Assembly: GCA_963573385.1 (NCBI GenBank)
Contig: CAUYLG010061854.1
Span: 1 to 64,000 of the forward strand
Direction of reading: 5' to 3'
Origin: Cacajao melanocephalus
Taxonomy: Eukaryota > Chordata > Mammalia > Primates > Pitheciidae
Length of the DNA: 64,000 bases
This document shows positions 1 to 18,182 of this stretch, piece by piece; the first letter of the stretch is position 1, and every line of letters begins with the position of its first letter. The translations under genes were made by a program, and so were the position numbers. Under the pieces are notes generated by a model. That model was not told where the DNA came from, searched no databases, and saw only the letters and a list, made by a program, of their open reading frames with translations.

Positions 1-1013
1 GGACCTAATTAAACTCCAGAGCTTCTGCACAGCAAAAGAAACAATCATTAGAGTGAACCAACAACCAACAGAATGGGAAAAATTTTTGTAATCTACACAT
101 ATGACAAAGGGCTAATATCCAGAATCTACAAAGAACTAAAACAGATTTACAAGAATAAAAACGAACAAACCCATTCAAAGTGGGCGAAGGATATGAACAG
201 ACACTTTTCAAATGAAGACATATATGCAGCCAACAAACATATGAAAATATGCTCATCATCCCTGGTCATTAGAGAAATGCAAATCAAAACCACAGTGAGA
301 TACCACCTCACGCCAGTTAGAATGGCAATCATTAAAAAATCTGGAACAACAGATGCTGGAGAGGATGTGGAGAAATAGGAACACTTTTACACTGTTGGTG
401 GGAGTGTAAATTAGTTCAGCCCTTGTGGAAGACAGTGTGGCGATTCCTCAAGGACCTAGAAAGAGAAATACCATTTGACCCAGCAATCCCATTACTGGGT
501 ATATATCCAAAGGAGTATAAATTGTTCTATTACAAAGACACATGCACATGTATGTTCATTATGGCACTATTTACAATAGCAAAGACATGGAACCAACCCA
601 AATTGCCCATTGATGATAGACTGGACAAGGAAAATGGGGCACATATACACCATGGACTACTACGCAGCCATAAAAAACGATGAGTTCATGTTCTTTGTAG
701 GGACATGGATGAATCTGGAAATCATCATTCTCATCAAACACTTCATTTTCTTACTCACAGGTGGGTGTTGAACAATAAGAACCATAGACTCAGGGAGGGG
801 AGTATCACACATTGCAGTCTGTTGGGGTGGAGGCTAGGGGAGGGACAGTGGGGGGTGGGGAGGTTGGGGGGAGATAACATGGGGAGAAAATACCAGATAT
901 AGGTGACTGGGGGATCAAGGCAGCAAACCACCTTGCCATGTATGTACCTATGCAACAATCCTGCATGATCTGCACATGTACCCCAGAACCTAAAATGCAA
1001 TTTAAAAAAAAAA
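1..1013 (+). mobile_element. L1 3' end (ORF2 C-terminus, 3' UTR, poly-A)
   Basis: This is the tail of a primate LINE-1 whose 5' side lies outside the window. Positions 73-378 and 423-683 translate to the C-terminal part of L1 ORF2, in pieces separated by stops and a frameshift, so no working protein is encoded. The G-rich tract at about 806-882 is typical of the primate L1 3' UTR, and the element ends in an A-run at 1004-1013. Subfamily not assigned; it is probably an L1PA or L1PB type. Confidence 0.93.
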
Positions 1014-1529
1014 GATATAATACTTTTCAGGAGGAATCCAGAAACTTGGTCATAAAAATGAAGAAGAGAAAGAGATAAGCCTACATGGAGAATATTAAAA
1101 TTTTAAAATGTAAACAGGAAATGCTGAGGTTCTAGATCACCTATACTCTATATAATAGCAATGTTAATGGTTTCAGTATTAGAATGCTACCTAATATTGA
1201 AAATATTTCTTAGCACATAAATTTCTCAAAGTTGGTTCTAGGCTTGAAGTTTTTGTTATCTTTAACTTCTCTATTCCCTTTTCTAAGTACTTAATCATTA
1301 AGTGACTCTTGATAGTTTCCTTAGAAAAACACCTTAGATGCATCATTTCCTCTTTATATACCATGCCACTTAATAGTTTGGGATTTTATCACCAAGAAAG
1401 TTAATTAATAAAATATTGTTCTATGTGGTCTCTCTCCTACCAGACTTCACTTCACGGAAAAGATTTATCTGGAATACCACCATCACTTTAATTTTTATAA
1501 AAAAGATCCCACCACTAAAATTACTTTCA
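1014..1529. other. unclassified AT-rich spacer
   Basis: I see no recognisable repeat, exon or RNA gene between the poly-A of the first L1 and the 5' end of the next one. It is AT-rich and has no long open frame. Confidence 0.6.
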
Positions 1530-4490
<2,961 letters not shown>

Positions 4491-4694
4491 TGTGTAAGCT
4501 GTGAGAAGTAATATTATTTCTTTTTGTCTTATAATGGAAATAAAGGTAGAATTATTTCCTCTTAAATTATGATTTCCACAACAGAGAGGTTAAAAAGTGC
4601 ATTCTTTTTATTGATAACTTTATTCTTCAATTGGTCCTTCTAAACATCTTAAAGCAGGTATCTACAAAGTCATGAAATAGAATGAAAAGGACAT

Positions 4695-4965
4695 GATTGA
4701 GTCATGGGGGTGGACTTCCCTTTGCTGTTCTCATGATAGACTTCTTATGAGATCTGGTTGTTTGATAAGTGTATGGCACTTCCCCCTTCACTCTCTCACG
4801 CCTGCTCCACAGTGATAAGACATGTCTTGCTTCCCCTTCACCTTCCGCCAGAATTGTAACTTTCCTGAAACCGCCTCAGCCATGAGGAACTGTGAGTCAA
4901 TTAAACCTCTTTCCTTCATAAATTACCCAGTCTCAGGAATTCACACCATTAGTAGCTCTTGAACG
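4695..4965 (+). mobile_element. MaLR LTR, MST/MLT1A-like, 5'-truncated
   Basis: It carries the MaLR signature: GAGTCATGGGGGTGG, GATCTGGTTGTTTGA, a CCTTCCGCC patch and the LTR tail AATTAAACCTCTTTCCTTCATAAATTACCCAGTCTC (split here by position). The first ~70 bp and the last ~25 bp of a normal LTR are missing. It closely resembles the LTR at 5935-6296 but is not its partner, because that copy has its own TSD. Confidence 0.88.
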
Positions 4966-5829
<864 letters not shown>

Positions 5830-5830
<1 letters not shown>

Positions 5831-5915
5831 TGTGTGTATGTGTGTGTGTGTGTGTATAATTTTCCCCTTTTTATATATTTATACACGTGTGTATGCATAT
5901 GTGTATGCAATGTCT
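5830..5915. repeat. (TG)n / (TA)n microsatellite
   Basis: A TG-dinucleotide run at about 5830-5856, followed by mixed TATA and TGTATGCATATG sequence. Alternating purine-pyrimidine DNA, likely polymorphic in length. Confidence 0.9.
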
Positions 5916-5934
5916 TTTCTATCTCATACATGTG

Positions 5935-6296
5935 TGATATGGCTTGGCTCTGTGTCCCCATCCAAATCTCGTGTCAAATTGTAATCCTCATGTGTTGAAG
6001 AAGGGGCCAACTGGGAGGTGACTGAGTCATGGGGGTGGACTTCCCCCTTGCTGGTCTGCTGATAGAGTTCTCACAAGATCTGGTTGTTTGACATGTGTAT
6101 GGCACTTCCTCCTTCACTCTTGCTCTCTTGCTCCACAGTGAGAAGACATGACTTGCTTCCCCTTTACCTTCCACCAGGATTGTAACTTTCCTGAAGTCTC
6201 CTCAGCCATGAGGAACTGTGTCAATTAAACCTCTTTTTTCATAAATTACCCAGTCTCAGGTAGTTATTTATAGCAGTGTGAGAATGGAATAATACA
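5935..6296 (+). mobile_element. solo MaLR LTR (MST/MLT1A-like) with 5-bp TSD
   Basis: A complete ERVL-MaLR LTR running from TGATATGGCTTGG to AATAATACA. Both sides carry the 5-bp duplication ATGTG (5930-5934 and 6297-6301), as expected for MaLR integration. No internal sequence is present, so it is a solo LTR left by LTR-LTR recombination. Confidence 0.95.
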
Positions 6297-6301
6297 ATGT
6301 G

Positions 6302-6690
6302 TGATATTCAGGAAGTCCAACATCCAAACCATTAGAGCTCTAGATGGAGAAAATAGAAAAATGATGACGAAATCATCAATAATTGCAAATAATTAGAAAA
6401 AAATTCAGAACAGAAAAATGTGGAAGAACTCCACCTAAGTGCCCAAAACAATAAATTAAAAAAAAAAACCAAGACTAATGTTTGTAAAATTTTGTAACAC
6501 TGATAATAACAAGTCCTTGAGATTTAAAACTGAAAGAGACTCAGAATGTCATCTTAGTTGAAGAGCAATTTACAAAATACAAGAGATAAAGTAATGCTTT
6601 ATCAATATTTAATGGAATTATTTTCAACCTAGAATTGTACACCCAGCCAATCCATTAATTAGATGTGCATGCACAATGAAAACTTTAAGC
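6302..6690 (+). mobile_element. L1M/HAL1 ORF1 fossil
   Basis: Degraded ORF1-type sequence of an old L1. The most recognisable part is around 6620-6650 (TTTTCAACCTAGAATTGTACACCCAGCCAA), which matches the conserved ORF1 C-terminal region. No open frame survives. Confidence 0.7.
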
Positions 6691-6704
6691 CACATTTTCC
6701 AGAC

Positions 6705-7185
6705 GCCCTGTGGTATGCAGAATCATGGACCTCCTAAACATGTCCCTGTTCTTATCCCTGGAATCTGTCAGTGTGTCACTTTAAATGGCAAAGGAAAATT
6801 AAGGTTGCAGATGGAGTAAAGTTTACCAAAAAGCTGTCCTTAAAATATGGAGATTATCCTAGATTATCCAGATGGACTCAGTGTTATCACAAGGGTCCTT
6901 AAAAGTAGAAGAAGGGGTGCAGAAGAGGAGGTCAGATGTAATGTGAAAAGAATCCGACCCACCATTGTTGGCTTTGAAGATGGAGGAGAAGGTCACCAGT
7001 CAAGGAATGTGGGCAGCCTCTAGACACTAGGACAGACCAAAAAAAGTGATATTCCCCTTGATTTTAGCCCAAGGAGATCTAAGTCAGACTTCTAAACTAC
7101 AGAACCACCTGGTAATACATCTGTGTTGTTTTAAGCCACTAAATTTGCAGTAATTTGTTACAGAAAAAAATAGAAAACAAATACA
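6705..7185 (+). mobile_element. ancient MLT1-like LTR
   Basis: It contains the order expected of this old LTR type: GATTATCCAGATGGACTCAGT, AAGGGTCCTTAAAAGTAGA, GGCTTTGAAGATGGAGGA, GGCAGCCTCTAGA, then TGTTGTTTTAAGCCACTAAATTTG and GTAATTTGTTACAG. I assign it to the MLT1/MaLR group from memory, and the subfamily is not certain. Confidence 0.7.
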
Positions 7186-7408
7186 TATGCTTTTGTGAGA
7201 AGCTACAATAAGATTTTCTCCAGTAAAATGGCCAATAAACCAAGAACAGGAGACCCAGGATACAGGTCAATACAGGCACTATAACACAGGAAGAGAAAGA
7301 AAAGGTCATTTCCAAGATGGCTGCAAAAGAACATTTCAAGACAATTTTTGTGGACCAAACCTAGAGACTGAGTAGACCAATCTGAAACAAGGGGATAAAA
7401 AGCACTTG

Positions 7409-7712
7409 GATGGAGCTGGGAGCCATTATCCTCAGCAAACACAGGAACAGAAAACCAAACACAGCATGTTCTCACTTATAAGTGGGAGTTGAACAATGAG
7501 AACACATGGACACAGGGAGGGGAACAACACACACTGGGGCCCATTGGGGTGAGAAAGAGAGCATCAGGATAAATAGCGAAAGCATGCTGAGATTAACTCC
7601 TAGGTGATGGGTTGATAGGTGCAGTGAACCATGATGGCACACATTTACCTACATAACAAACATGTACGTCCTGCACATGCATCCTGAAACTTAAAATAAA
7701 ACAAAAATTTTT
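7409..7712 (+). mobile_element. 5'-truncated L1 3' end with 12-bp TSD
   Basis: The last ~300 bp of an L1 (TGTTCTCACTTATAAGTGGGAG, then CCTACATAACAAACATGTACG and an A-rich tail). It is flanked by the exact 12-bp repeat AAAAAGCACTTG at 7397-7408 and 7713-7724, so both ends are defined. Confidence 0.95.
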
Positions 7713-7724
7713 AAAAAGCACTTG

Positions 7725-8369
7725 AAGGATTCAGAGGAAAAAAGTGCTTAATAGATTATTGTGTATATTTGATCATGCAGAAAATTGTAGCAAGATATTT
7801 TTAACAGAGTTATTAAATTGCGTGTCAAGAGTTAGCCAGATATTTAAAGAAAACTGAGCAAAAAGTTGTGAAAAAAGGAAATTCACTCACCCATAGTACA
7901 GTACTTGAGTAGAATCTATGTAGTCATAATAGCAATGAAGACATTATATATATTTTGCCAAACATTGTGATATTTCTGTTATAAGAGAATGGTTAGGAGG
8001 AATAGGAGTAAGGGTAAAAGCTAAAGACTTCATTCCTTTAAAAAGAAATTAATAAATAATATTTAACATTTATAAATCAAAACATAACAGTCTACACATA
8101 TTATTTGGAGAAATGGATTAAATTATTTCATAATGGGGGATACAGAACAGATAAAGTTATTTCATAGTAGGGGGACATAGAATTAGTATACTGTAATTTT
8201 TGTCACTATTTTCAACACTTTTTTTTTTAACTTTTAAGCTATGTATATGTGTTAAAGCATTAAAAACTAAAGTAATTGTTTTTTAAATGTATGATTATTT
8301 ATAGCTAAAATATTAATAGATATTATCTATAAGTATCAACATTATAAAGAAAATTATGAGGCCCCATCT
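7725..8369. other. unclassified AT-rich DNA
   Basis: No repeat that I can name and no coding signal. Contains T-runs near 8221-8229 and long A/T stretches. Confidence 0.55.
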
Positions 8370-8612
8370 GCCATCACTAGACCTCACCCTCATCTCCTGA
8401 TTTGTTTTTCTCCATAGCATTTATCCACAATTACTACCATAAATACTCTACTCACTTATTTGTTAATTGTTTTCTCAGATCACTGGAATGTAACATTAAT
8501 GAGGAGACAGAGATTACGTAATTTCACCACCATTGTATCCCCAGAGCCTAAAACAATGTCTGTTACATAGAAGGCATTCAAACAGAAATGAGTAAATGAA
8601 ATTTTAAAAACT
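8370..8612 (+). mobile_element. L2 3' end
   Basis: A decayed copy of the L2 3' terminal region: CACTGGAATGTAACATTAATGAGG, TTGTATCCCCAGAGCCTA, ATGTCTGTTACATAGAAGGCATTC, then an AAATGAGTAAATGAA end. Confidence 0.85.
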
Positions 8613-10152
8613 CTGCTATAGTATTTCTTAAACATTACAAATATTTATTTGTAACATTTATTTATTGTACTATTTATTACTTTAAAATTAGAAAAAGACG
8701 TCTCTTTTTTTGTAAGAAAAAGAAAAAGTGCTGTCTAGGAAGAGAACAGGGGGAGTGGGGCAGATGGTCCGGCAGAGGTTGCTGGTTTTGTCTCATTGCA
8801 TGTGGACCTGTGACAGCCCAGAAGTTGAGCCAACAAAGGAGGATCCCAGAAACCAGGTCAGAATAGTGTTTTATATTCTGACCTACCTAATTAAGTATAG
8901 AGTGGATGGATTTGGTGCAATAGTGGGGAAAGGAGGGACATGCGTGAATTTCCCCCTGCTAGTCATGCAAAGTTAGGTAGATCAGTGAATGCTACACAAC
9001 GTGTTTTTATCCAGTCTCTAGTTTACTTGACTGGAGCACAAGTTAACATCACTGAAAGTAAATCAATAAACCAACAATCTCTGTTCCTACATTAACATCA
9101 GTCAGAATACTGTTTAATTTAAAACACCTAGTCACCATTTCTGCCTTCCCTACTTCAGTCCCAACTATTTTTTGTCTCTGCTTAACTGTCTGGATTCCTG
9201 GATGTACTCCACAGATAATTTAGCTAGCATCCCCAACTCACCCTAAAGCATTTTTTTTCAGTTGTTAGAATCCTTCTAAAGGACATCCATTGCTCCCCAA
9301 ACACCAGAATTGTTTCAGTTTAGAGAGCAACGTGATTTGGCATTAGAGATTGTCATTTATCCCACTGTGCTCCAGTTCGCTTGCTCTATATAATCTTGAG
9401 AACTTTAAATAGCAAAAACTCTCATATCTGTGCTCCTCATTGCCAGCCCTATTCAGCTACTTAGGAGCTTCTTCCAGTTTTACTTGTAGTCTGAAATTAA
9501 AATTTCAACTTCTTCCCACTGCCGTGATCTTTTTTTCCCCTTGATTGGAGAAAAATGATTTTTTTTCTCCAATAGCATGTTAGTATTTTTTCCTTCATAG
9601 CGTGTAGAAATAGCATGTTAGGTATCTTTTAACCAACCATGAAGAAAGCATTGTCTACAGTCCATCATTTGTAAGAATGTCTTTAGGTAAATGTTGCTTA
9701 TGCTAAAGTGAAAGTTCTTTGCCATAAATACTAAAAATATTCCATTTTACCTTACTTTTGGATTTCTGCTTGATTTTTTTCAAAACATAGTTTCTTAAAC
9801 GGGCTTTACTTCATTTATTAAAAAATATTTTTAACAATCTATAAGTTTGAAAACTAAGATGATTTCATTGCCCACCCTCTCCTTCTATCCTCATATCCTT
9901 GACCCCCAATACATAAGAGTGCCTTAGGTCATTTTATAGAAGGATACTAGAAAAGTATGGCAATTATAAAAAAAGGAGGCAGACTCCAAGAAAGTAATTG
10001 TAATAATCGAGCACTAAGCTATAATCTTGTTAAAGTCATTGTTGAAAGAAGCTATTACCAATTTGTCATTTCTGGCTCAATTAAATTATTAATTTTACTT
10101 ATTATAACATGGGAATTACATAAATATCATAAAGGTGATATCGTTGTAAAAA
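8613..10152. other. unclassified DNA
   Basis: No repeat that I can assign. Short open stretches, such as 82 codons at 8728-8976, look random. Contains an 11-bp-arm inverted repeat at 9545-9572 and a short duplicated motif (see findings). Confidence 0.55.
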
Positions 10153-10162
10153 TGTATTTGTG

Positions 10163-12258
<2,096 letters not shown>

Positions 12259-12604
12259 TGTATTAGTCTGCTCTCACGCTGCTGATAAAGACATACCTGA
12301 GAATGGGCAATTTATAAAGGAAAGAGGTTTAATGGACTCACGGTTCCACATGGCTGGGGAGGCCTCACAATCATGGTAGAAGGCAAAGGAGAAGCAAAGG
12401 CATTTCTTACATGGCAGCAGGCAAGAAGAAGTGCATGTGCAGGGGAACTCCCCTTTATAAAACCATCAGATCTCATGAGACTTATTCACTATCACGAGAA
12501 CAGCACATGATTCAATTACCTCCCACCTTGTCCCTCTCACAACATGGGGGAATTGTGGGAGCTACAATTTGAGATTTAGGTGGGGACACAGCCAAAATAT
12601 ATCA
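12259..12604 (-). mobile_element. MaLR LTR (MSTA/THE1-like)
   Basis: On the plus strand it reads TGTATTAGTCTGCTCTC at the left and GGGGACACAGCCAAAATATATCA at the right, the reverse complement of a complete MST/THE1-type LTR. No internal region is attached. The flanks do not give an exact 5-bp TSD. Confidence 0.94.
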
Positions 12605-12756
12605 GTGAGAAAATGTAATTTTTTTTCCTGTATTGCAATATCCTGACCACTCCCAAATGCTGATATATCCCATATTCTAATTTCAATTTGCTATAAACAT
12701 TTGAGATCAGCCTCCTTACTGAGAGGAGGCAAACCACCACTCTCTCCACATAGTTC

Positions 12757-12960
12757 AGTGGCTTTCAGTAGAATGTCTCACTTCAGAGGATATTTGGAAA
12801 TGGTATATAGAAACTGGGTTGTCATAATGAGTTAGACCCTTTATTGATAGGTAGGCACAATGATCAGGGGTGTTAACGTGCTCTACAATGTACAGGACAG
12901 TTCAGCATGTACTAAAGAATTGTTCCCACATCCCGCCCTACATTCTAATGTCCTATTATA
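12757..12960 (+). mobile_element. hAT-type DNA transposon fossil (MER family)
   Basis: Resembles the common non-autonomous hAT element with GAGGATATTTGGAAATGG, GTTGTCATAATGAG, CTACAATGTACAGGACAG and ACTAAAGAATTGTTCCC in order. The exact MER name is not assigned. Confidence 0.6.
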
Positions 12961-14780
12961 AAAGTATGCCAGTAGCAGTTCAGTTATTATAATAATAAAA
13001 GTATAAGAACACATATGAAAATCCTGGTAATTTAAAAGAAGGCTATAATGCATAGGGAAGCTTAAATAGAAAAAAGTAATGGTTTTGTAATTATAAAAAT
13101 TATACTTACATGGAACATTCTATTTACCAAAGATGATTTCCCACTACATGCTTAATTTAAGAGGTTTTCATTGCACGGTGCAGTGATGCAGTTATGGAAA
13201 AAGCAAAAAAATGATCACAGATCACTTATATTTAAAAATGTAAGGTTTTCAAGATGTAAGGCTTTTAAATGATTCATATCGAAGACAATATTATTTAGCT
13301 AGTGAACTTTATGCCATGCATGGGCATGACATTTGAATTTCATTAATAAAATTCCTTTTAAAACATTTTATTTTACTTCTTTACATGTATGCTTTAATTT
13401 CTGAGCATAATGATAAGAAATCTGTGTGATGACAATCAGATATCCAAATTATCCATTTATTTAGGTGATGCACATATTTTTCAATTTTACTCTGACACTG
13501 TCACTAGAGTCTTTGAAAGAAATGGGTAGGCTGAAGAAATGGGGTCATGGAAAAGTAGCCTGTATTCCCAGGGGCAGTTGAACAGAGGTGTGAACAGAGC
13601 TGACACAAGAGAAAGTAGCTGGACTTTGGGCTTTATTGCCAGCACTGTACTTGAGAAAGCCACTTTACCAGGCTATAAATTCAAGAAGCAAGAGAATGCA
13701 GGGAGGAGCACTTCAGCGAGGACTGAAGGGATTGGAAGAGATGGAAGGGTTTCTGAACTTCCTTGCAAATCACTTTCATATAAGCCTTAGGAGAAAAGTA
13801 GAGCTGACTGTGAAGTAGTTCTACAATAAAAGATTAATCCTAACTGACGATGATGAAAAACAAACAAAATGAGAAGCCCCAAAAATTTAAGATGAAGGAG
13901 AAAAAGTTGGGAGAGAGAGGGGGAAGCTAATGACTGGAACTGAACTCTTGCTTCAGCTGTGGGTCACGTAGCCCTTAGACACCTGCTACATTGTAAGCTT
14001 TGCCAGCCCGTGTTACCCAGGGCAGTCGTTCCCACAGTAGCCTCCCTCTCCCATGGGGACACATGTAACCCAATGGAATCTTTTACAAAATTTAAAATGT
14101 ACAATGAATGAGTGATGAAAAAGAAAATGTGTTATTTAGTAAACTGGAAGAAAAATAATACTACAAGGACATATTGGAAACATCATTTTAAATATTTTTA
14201 TAACTTAGTATAAGCTAATCAGAGACCTCCTTTGAAAATGAAGAGATTATTCTTCAGCTCTTGGTGCTGTCTTTTGGAGAGCTGGAGCAAAGGTAAGGAG
14301 GAGTTTTTGATAACTTTTATACACTGATTTGTCATACTGCTCATAATATTATATTTTTTAATCTTTTTTTTAAAAAAAAGTTGTACAAGTTACCAGTGCC
14401 TTTGGGATTTAAATGAAATCAAAAGCTGAATAGAACCACAATATGTCAGCAAGGGATGAGCTAACCATAAATAAAAGGTCAATGTTGCCTAATATGTGCA
14501 ATGGTTTAGAACCAAACAATATTTTTGTACTTTTAAATAAGCCAAGACAGATTTCTGCTGGTGTGCTTGATTTTGTTGATGTACTTTTTAAAAATGGTTG
14601 ATCCTTATTTAACTTATTTAATGTATTGCATTATATGTGACAAGGCTAAGACCTAACTAGCCCATGCTTGAACTTTAATTGCTGTTTGAGAGCCATTGAA
14701 TTTTCTGAACTTGAATGTTTCTTCACACCGCATGTATGGGCGGTGGTTATAGAAAGGTCCACAAATTCTATGATGGTCCT
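12961..14780. other. unclassified DNA
   Basis: Roughly 1.8 kb of AT-rich DNA without a repeat that I can name. Overlapping 83- and 60-codon open frames around 13539-13818 lack recognisable domains and are probably chance. Confidence 0.5.
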
Positions 14781-14784
14781 TCTT

Positions 14785-15290
14785 TCAAGAAGTGAATCCT
14801 AGTTCCCCTCCCCTTAACTGTGGCCTGAACCTAGTGACTCACTTCAAATGGATGAAGCGTAGCAGAAATGATGGTGTTTGACTTTAGAGACGGGGTCATA
14901 GAAAGCACTGTGGCCTTCTGCTCACTGACGCACTCTTTGATTTCTGGATCTAGAGCACATAAACTGCCATGCTCTGAAGAGAGACCCACGTGGCCAGGGA
15001 TTTTGACTTCCTGCCACAAGCCAGTGAAGAAGTGAGGCCTCCTGCCAATAGTTGCGTGAGTAAGAAACCTTGGAAACAGATCCTACATCCACAGCCAAGC
15101 CTTCAGATAATAGCAGGTCCTGCCAACGTGCCCTGACAGCATCAGTGTGAGAGACCTTGAGTCAGAACCACCCAGTTAATTCACTCCCAGATACCTGGAC
15201 CAGAACATCTGTGAGATGTTAGCTGTATTCACTTAGGCCATCAAATTTTGGGGTAATATTTTGCATAGTAATAGATAACTGCTGTAAGTA
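14785..15290 (+). mobile_element. ancient MLT1-like LTR
   Basis: Matches an old MaLR-type LTR in order: GAACCTAGTGACTCACTTC, AGAAATGATGGTGT, GCCTTCTGC, an ACCTGGACCAGA-containing middle, then CACTTAGGCCATCAAATTTTGGGGTAAT and AGTAATAGATAACTG at the 3' end. Subfamily uncertain. Confidence 0.62.
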
Positions 15291-15747
15291 TTGTCACTGA
15301 TGTATTAGCATATTGGATATCAGTCAGGATGAAAATTGTTTTGGTTTTTTTTTTTTTTGTAAAGAAATAGTAATCTTAGAAGTGGTTCCTGTGTTCCACT
15401 ATTTGCTCATGATCCACTCACTTATTTACTTCCCAACATATATACTGTCATGTCTGCCTTGACCCTTCTAGTTTGTTCTTAGGTTGTTATCATGAAGGGT
15501 ACCCTGGCTGACCAATGGCTGGGTTTGGGATGGAGTCAGATGAAAGGCAAACAATGAGGGTAAATCTCAAGTGAACGAGTGCAAAGGAGGCAAAACCAGG
15601 AAACTGAGTGTTGCTTGTAAGGTATTTCTAAACTGAATCATATGGAATCGTGCTTTTGTAGGTCAAAGCTGGTTGAATATTGGCACTTTTATTTGGTGCT
15701 TTCATTTGGTTTAATTAAAGATCAATCCTTGTTGACTCTGTAACATT

Positions 15748-15845
15748 TGAAAAAAATAAAAAGTTAAATAGAGCATCTAAAACAACAAAAAAGAAAAAAA
15801 GGAGACTGGAAAGAAAGTGAAAAGAAAGGAAGGGAAGACACAGAG
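15748..15845 (+). repeat. A/G-rich low-complexity tract
   Basis: Nearly all A and G, with AAAAAG and GAAAG units. A purine-strand simple repeat. Confidence 0.8.
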
Positions 15846-15934
15846 AAGTTGGTTGGTAAACTCCTTGCAAGTGGTGTGGTATCTGATGACTACCTGAGCC
15901 ATCACTTTATCAATCACTTTATCAGTTACTACAA

Positions 15935-16070
15935 ACCTTGTGCAAGACATTTAGCCTGCATAGTTCTCAATTTTCTCATCTATTTCATGAGTGTAATACT
16001 AATACCTACCATACAAGTTCATTTTGAGGCTCAAATGCAATATTGTGTATGAAGAGGACTTTTTAAAGTA
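15935..16070 (+). mobile_element. MIR
   Basis: Aligns by eye to the MIR core and 3' part: ACATTTAGCCTGCATAGTTCTCAATTTTCTCATC, then TAATACTAATACCTACCATA, TTTTGAGGCTCAAATGCAAT and a TTTAAAGTACTG end. Confidence 0.75.
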
Positions 16071-16227
16071 CTGTCCTCTCCAAATAGGCGGTGAATATGG
16101 AACCTGGTCCTCCAGATCTGAATTCCCAACCAAATGGATTAATTGCACACTCCTGTCTAAGAAAATATATTTGAGGCATATGTGATAGAAAAGAAAAAAA
16201 AAAGGACACTTTATTTTCTAGGTGTTA

Positions 16228-16605
16228 TGAGCTGAACTGTTTTCCTCTACAATTTTTATGTTGAAGTTCTAACACCCAGTACCTCAAAATGTGACTGTAT
16301 TCGGAGACAGGGCTTTAAAGAGGTAACTAAGATAAAACAAAGCTGTTAAGATGGGCTTTAATTCAATTGTTTGGTACCCTTATAAGAAGAAGTGCTTAGG
16401 ACACGTGCACCTAAATAAAGAAAATCATAGAGAAGGGCTATCCACAAGCCAATAAGAGCGCTCTTGGAAGAAACCAACCAGCTGATGTCTCGATCTCAGA
16501 TATCCACCCTTTAGAACTGTGAGAAAATGAACCTCTGTTGTGTAAGCAACCCAATCTGAGGTACTGTGTTATGGCAGCCCCAGCAAACAAATACATTAGG
16601 TAATA
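16228..16605 (+). mobile_element. MLT1-like MaLR LTR
   Basis: A complete-looking old LTR: GTTATGAGCTGAACTGTTTTCC, GTGACTGTATTCGGAGACAGGG, ACCCTTATAAGAAGAAG, AGAACTGTGAGAAAATGAA and TGTTATGGCAGCCCCAGCAAAC. Assigned to the MLT1 group from memory. Confidence 0.72.
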
Positions 16606-17700
16606 GCTACCAAGGTGTTAAAAGCAGGGTCTTATGTGCTATTTCAGATTCAATACTTATCTATATAGATTTGGTACTAGCTAGTACCTGGGTAGCAGTT
16701 TTGTGGGGATAAAAGATGATGAGATTGCAGGGGGATATCTTAAGAACTGTTACAAGCTATGTAATCTTAAAACAATTTCTACATTGCTACAAAATACACA
16801 AAAAGTTGAAAGAATTATTCAAGTTATTCAAATGTAAGTTATTCTGAAAGTTTTTGTTTTTGCCCACTTGGGAAATTTAAAAATTTTTCACATGGAAAAT
16901 AATATACACAGAAAAATCTACTTAATTTGCATATGGCTTAACTTGGCAAATTTAAATTTTAGAATCATTTTCCTTGTGAGTGCAAATTGAATGCTAATTA
17001 ATGTTAATATTAGTCTCAGAAAAACATAATTTTTTCTATCCCTCAAACCAAATAATGCATCCCATTAGAAATTATTTAGGGGGAAGATCAGAAATTTGGC
17101 TTAACTTCGCTACATCTATTCATTGTTAGTGCTAAAAATTGAGAGGGGAATGGGCAGCATTATTATTTTTGCAATGGTATTTTTTCTTAAACTGTGTGAA
17201 TACCAGCAGAAAAAGTCACATAATGTTTTCAAGGCTAAATTAATGTAATTGTGTTGCACCAGTGCTATTCTATTATTGCCAGAGATCCCTACAATATTAT
17301 TCTACATTTTATTACCATTTATATATTGTTTTAATACTAACTTCTGTATTAATTGATTTACATTGATTGTCCCCTTGTGTCCCAAGCACTGCATAAACAG
17401 GAACTCACCTTCTACAATAAAATAACTGTATTGGCAATTGACTGCAGCTTCTATTGAGGAATTCAACAAAAAGAGATTAAAATCGTCAATAACTCCAATA
17501 ACCTTGTGTGCTCTAGAGTACTGCCATAATGGGTTGTGTCTAATTTCAGAGAGTATTTGCGTAGATTATCTTCTCACCTGCCCATAGTAATTTAACTAAT
17601 AGCTTATGTGCTGCATTTTCTTGGAGGGGGAAAACCTAAATATAATGGTTTCCTTTTTGTAAAGTTCCAATCTTGATTTTTAAATTACGAGGTTTTAAAA
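16606..17700. other. unclassified AT-rich DNA
   Basis: About 1.1 kb with no repeat that I recognise and no coding signal. Confidence 0.55.
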
Positions 17701-17707
17701 TAATAAG

Positions 17708-18182
17708 TGAATGTGTTAGCTTTTCAGCAGGTAAGGAAGCAGCATGTAAAAAGCTGCTGGTTTCAGAGTGAGAAAAGAAAAGTGGCTCAGAGCAGGCTGA
17801 GCTCCAAGAGGAATGCAGGCCCAGAGAAACAGGAGCATAGGACCTCAGTCATGCCCACACACACGCCTGGGGGCAATTGTTTAAAGTTACTTTGTTTCTG
17901 ACTATCTTCTTCACCTACCATCTTCATGTTCTTAGAATCTGTGGTACAAGAAATTACGGATAGCCAAACAATACTAACGTTAATTTACTATAAATTCCTG
18001 GTAAACAACTTAGGTACTGCCTCTTCTTTTCCTTTAAAAACCTGCTTGTAAAGGTTGATAAATTGGAGTGTATATTCAAGGCCATTTGCATCTATGCTTC
18101 CAGGTTGCGATCCTCAAGCTTGGCCCAAATAAACTCTCTGCTTACATTAATTTTGCTTCAGCTTCTTCCTTTTAGGTTGACA
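17708..18182 (+). mobile_element. unnamed LTR-like element
   Basis: The 3' part has LTR features: AGGCCATTTGCATCTATGCTTCC, an AATAAA signal inside CCCAAATAAACTCTCTGC at about 18126, then a pyrimidine-rich end and TTGACA. It begins with TG near 17708. No exact TSD found and the family is not recognised. Confidence 0.5.

Noticed and set aside
8728..8976. 82-codon open frame in unclassified DNA
   Set aside because: No domain, low-information composition and no splice or promoter context.
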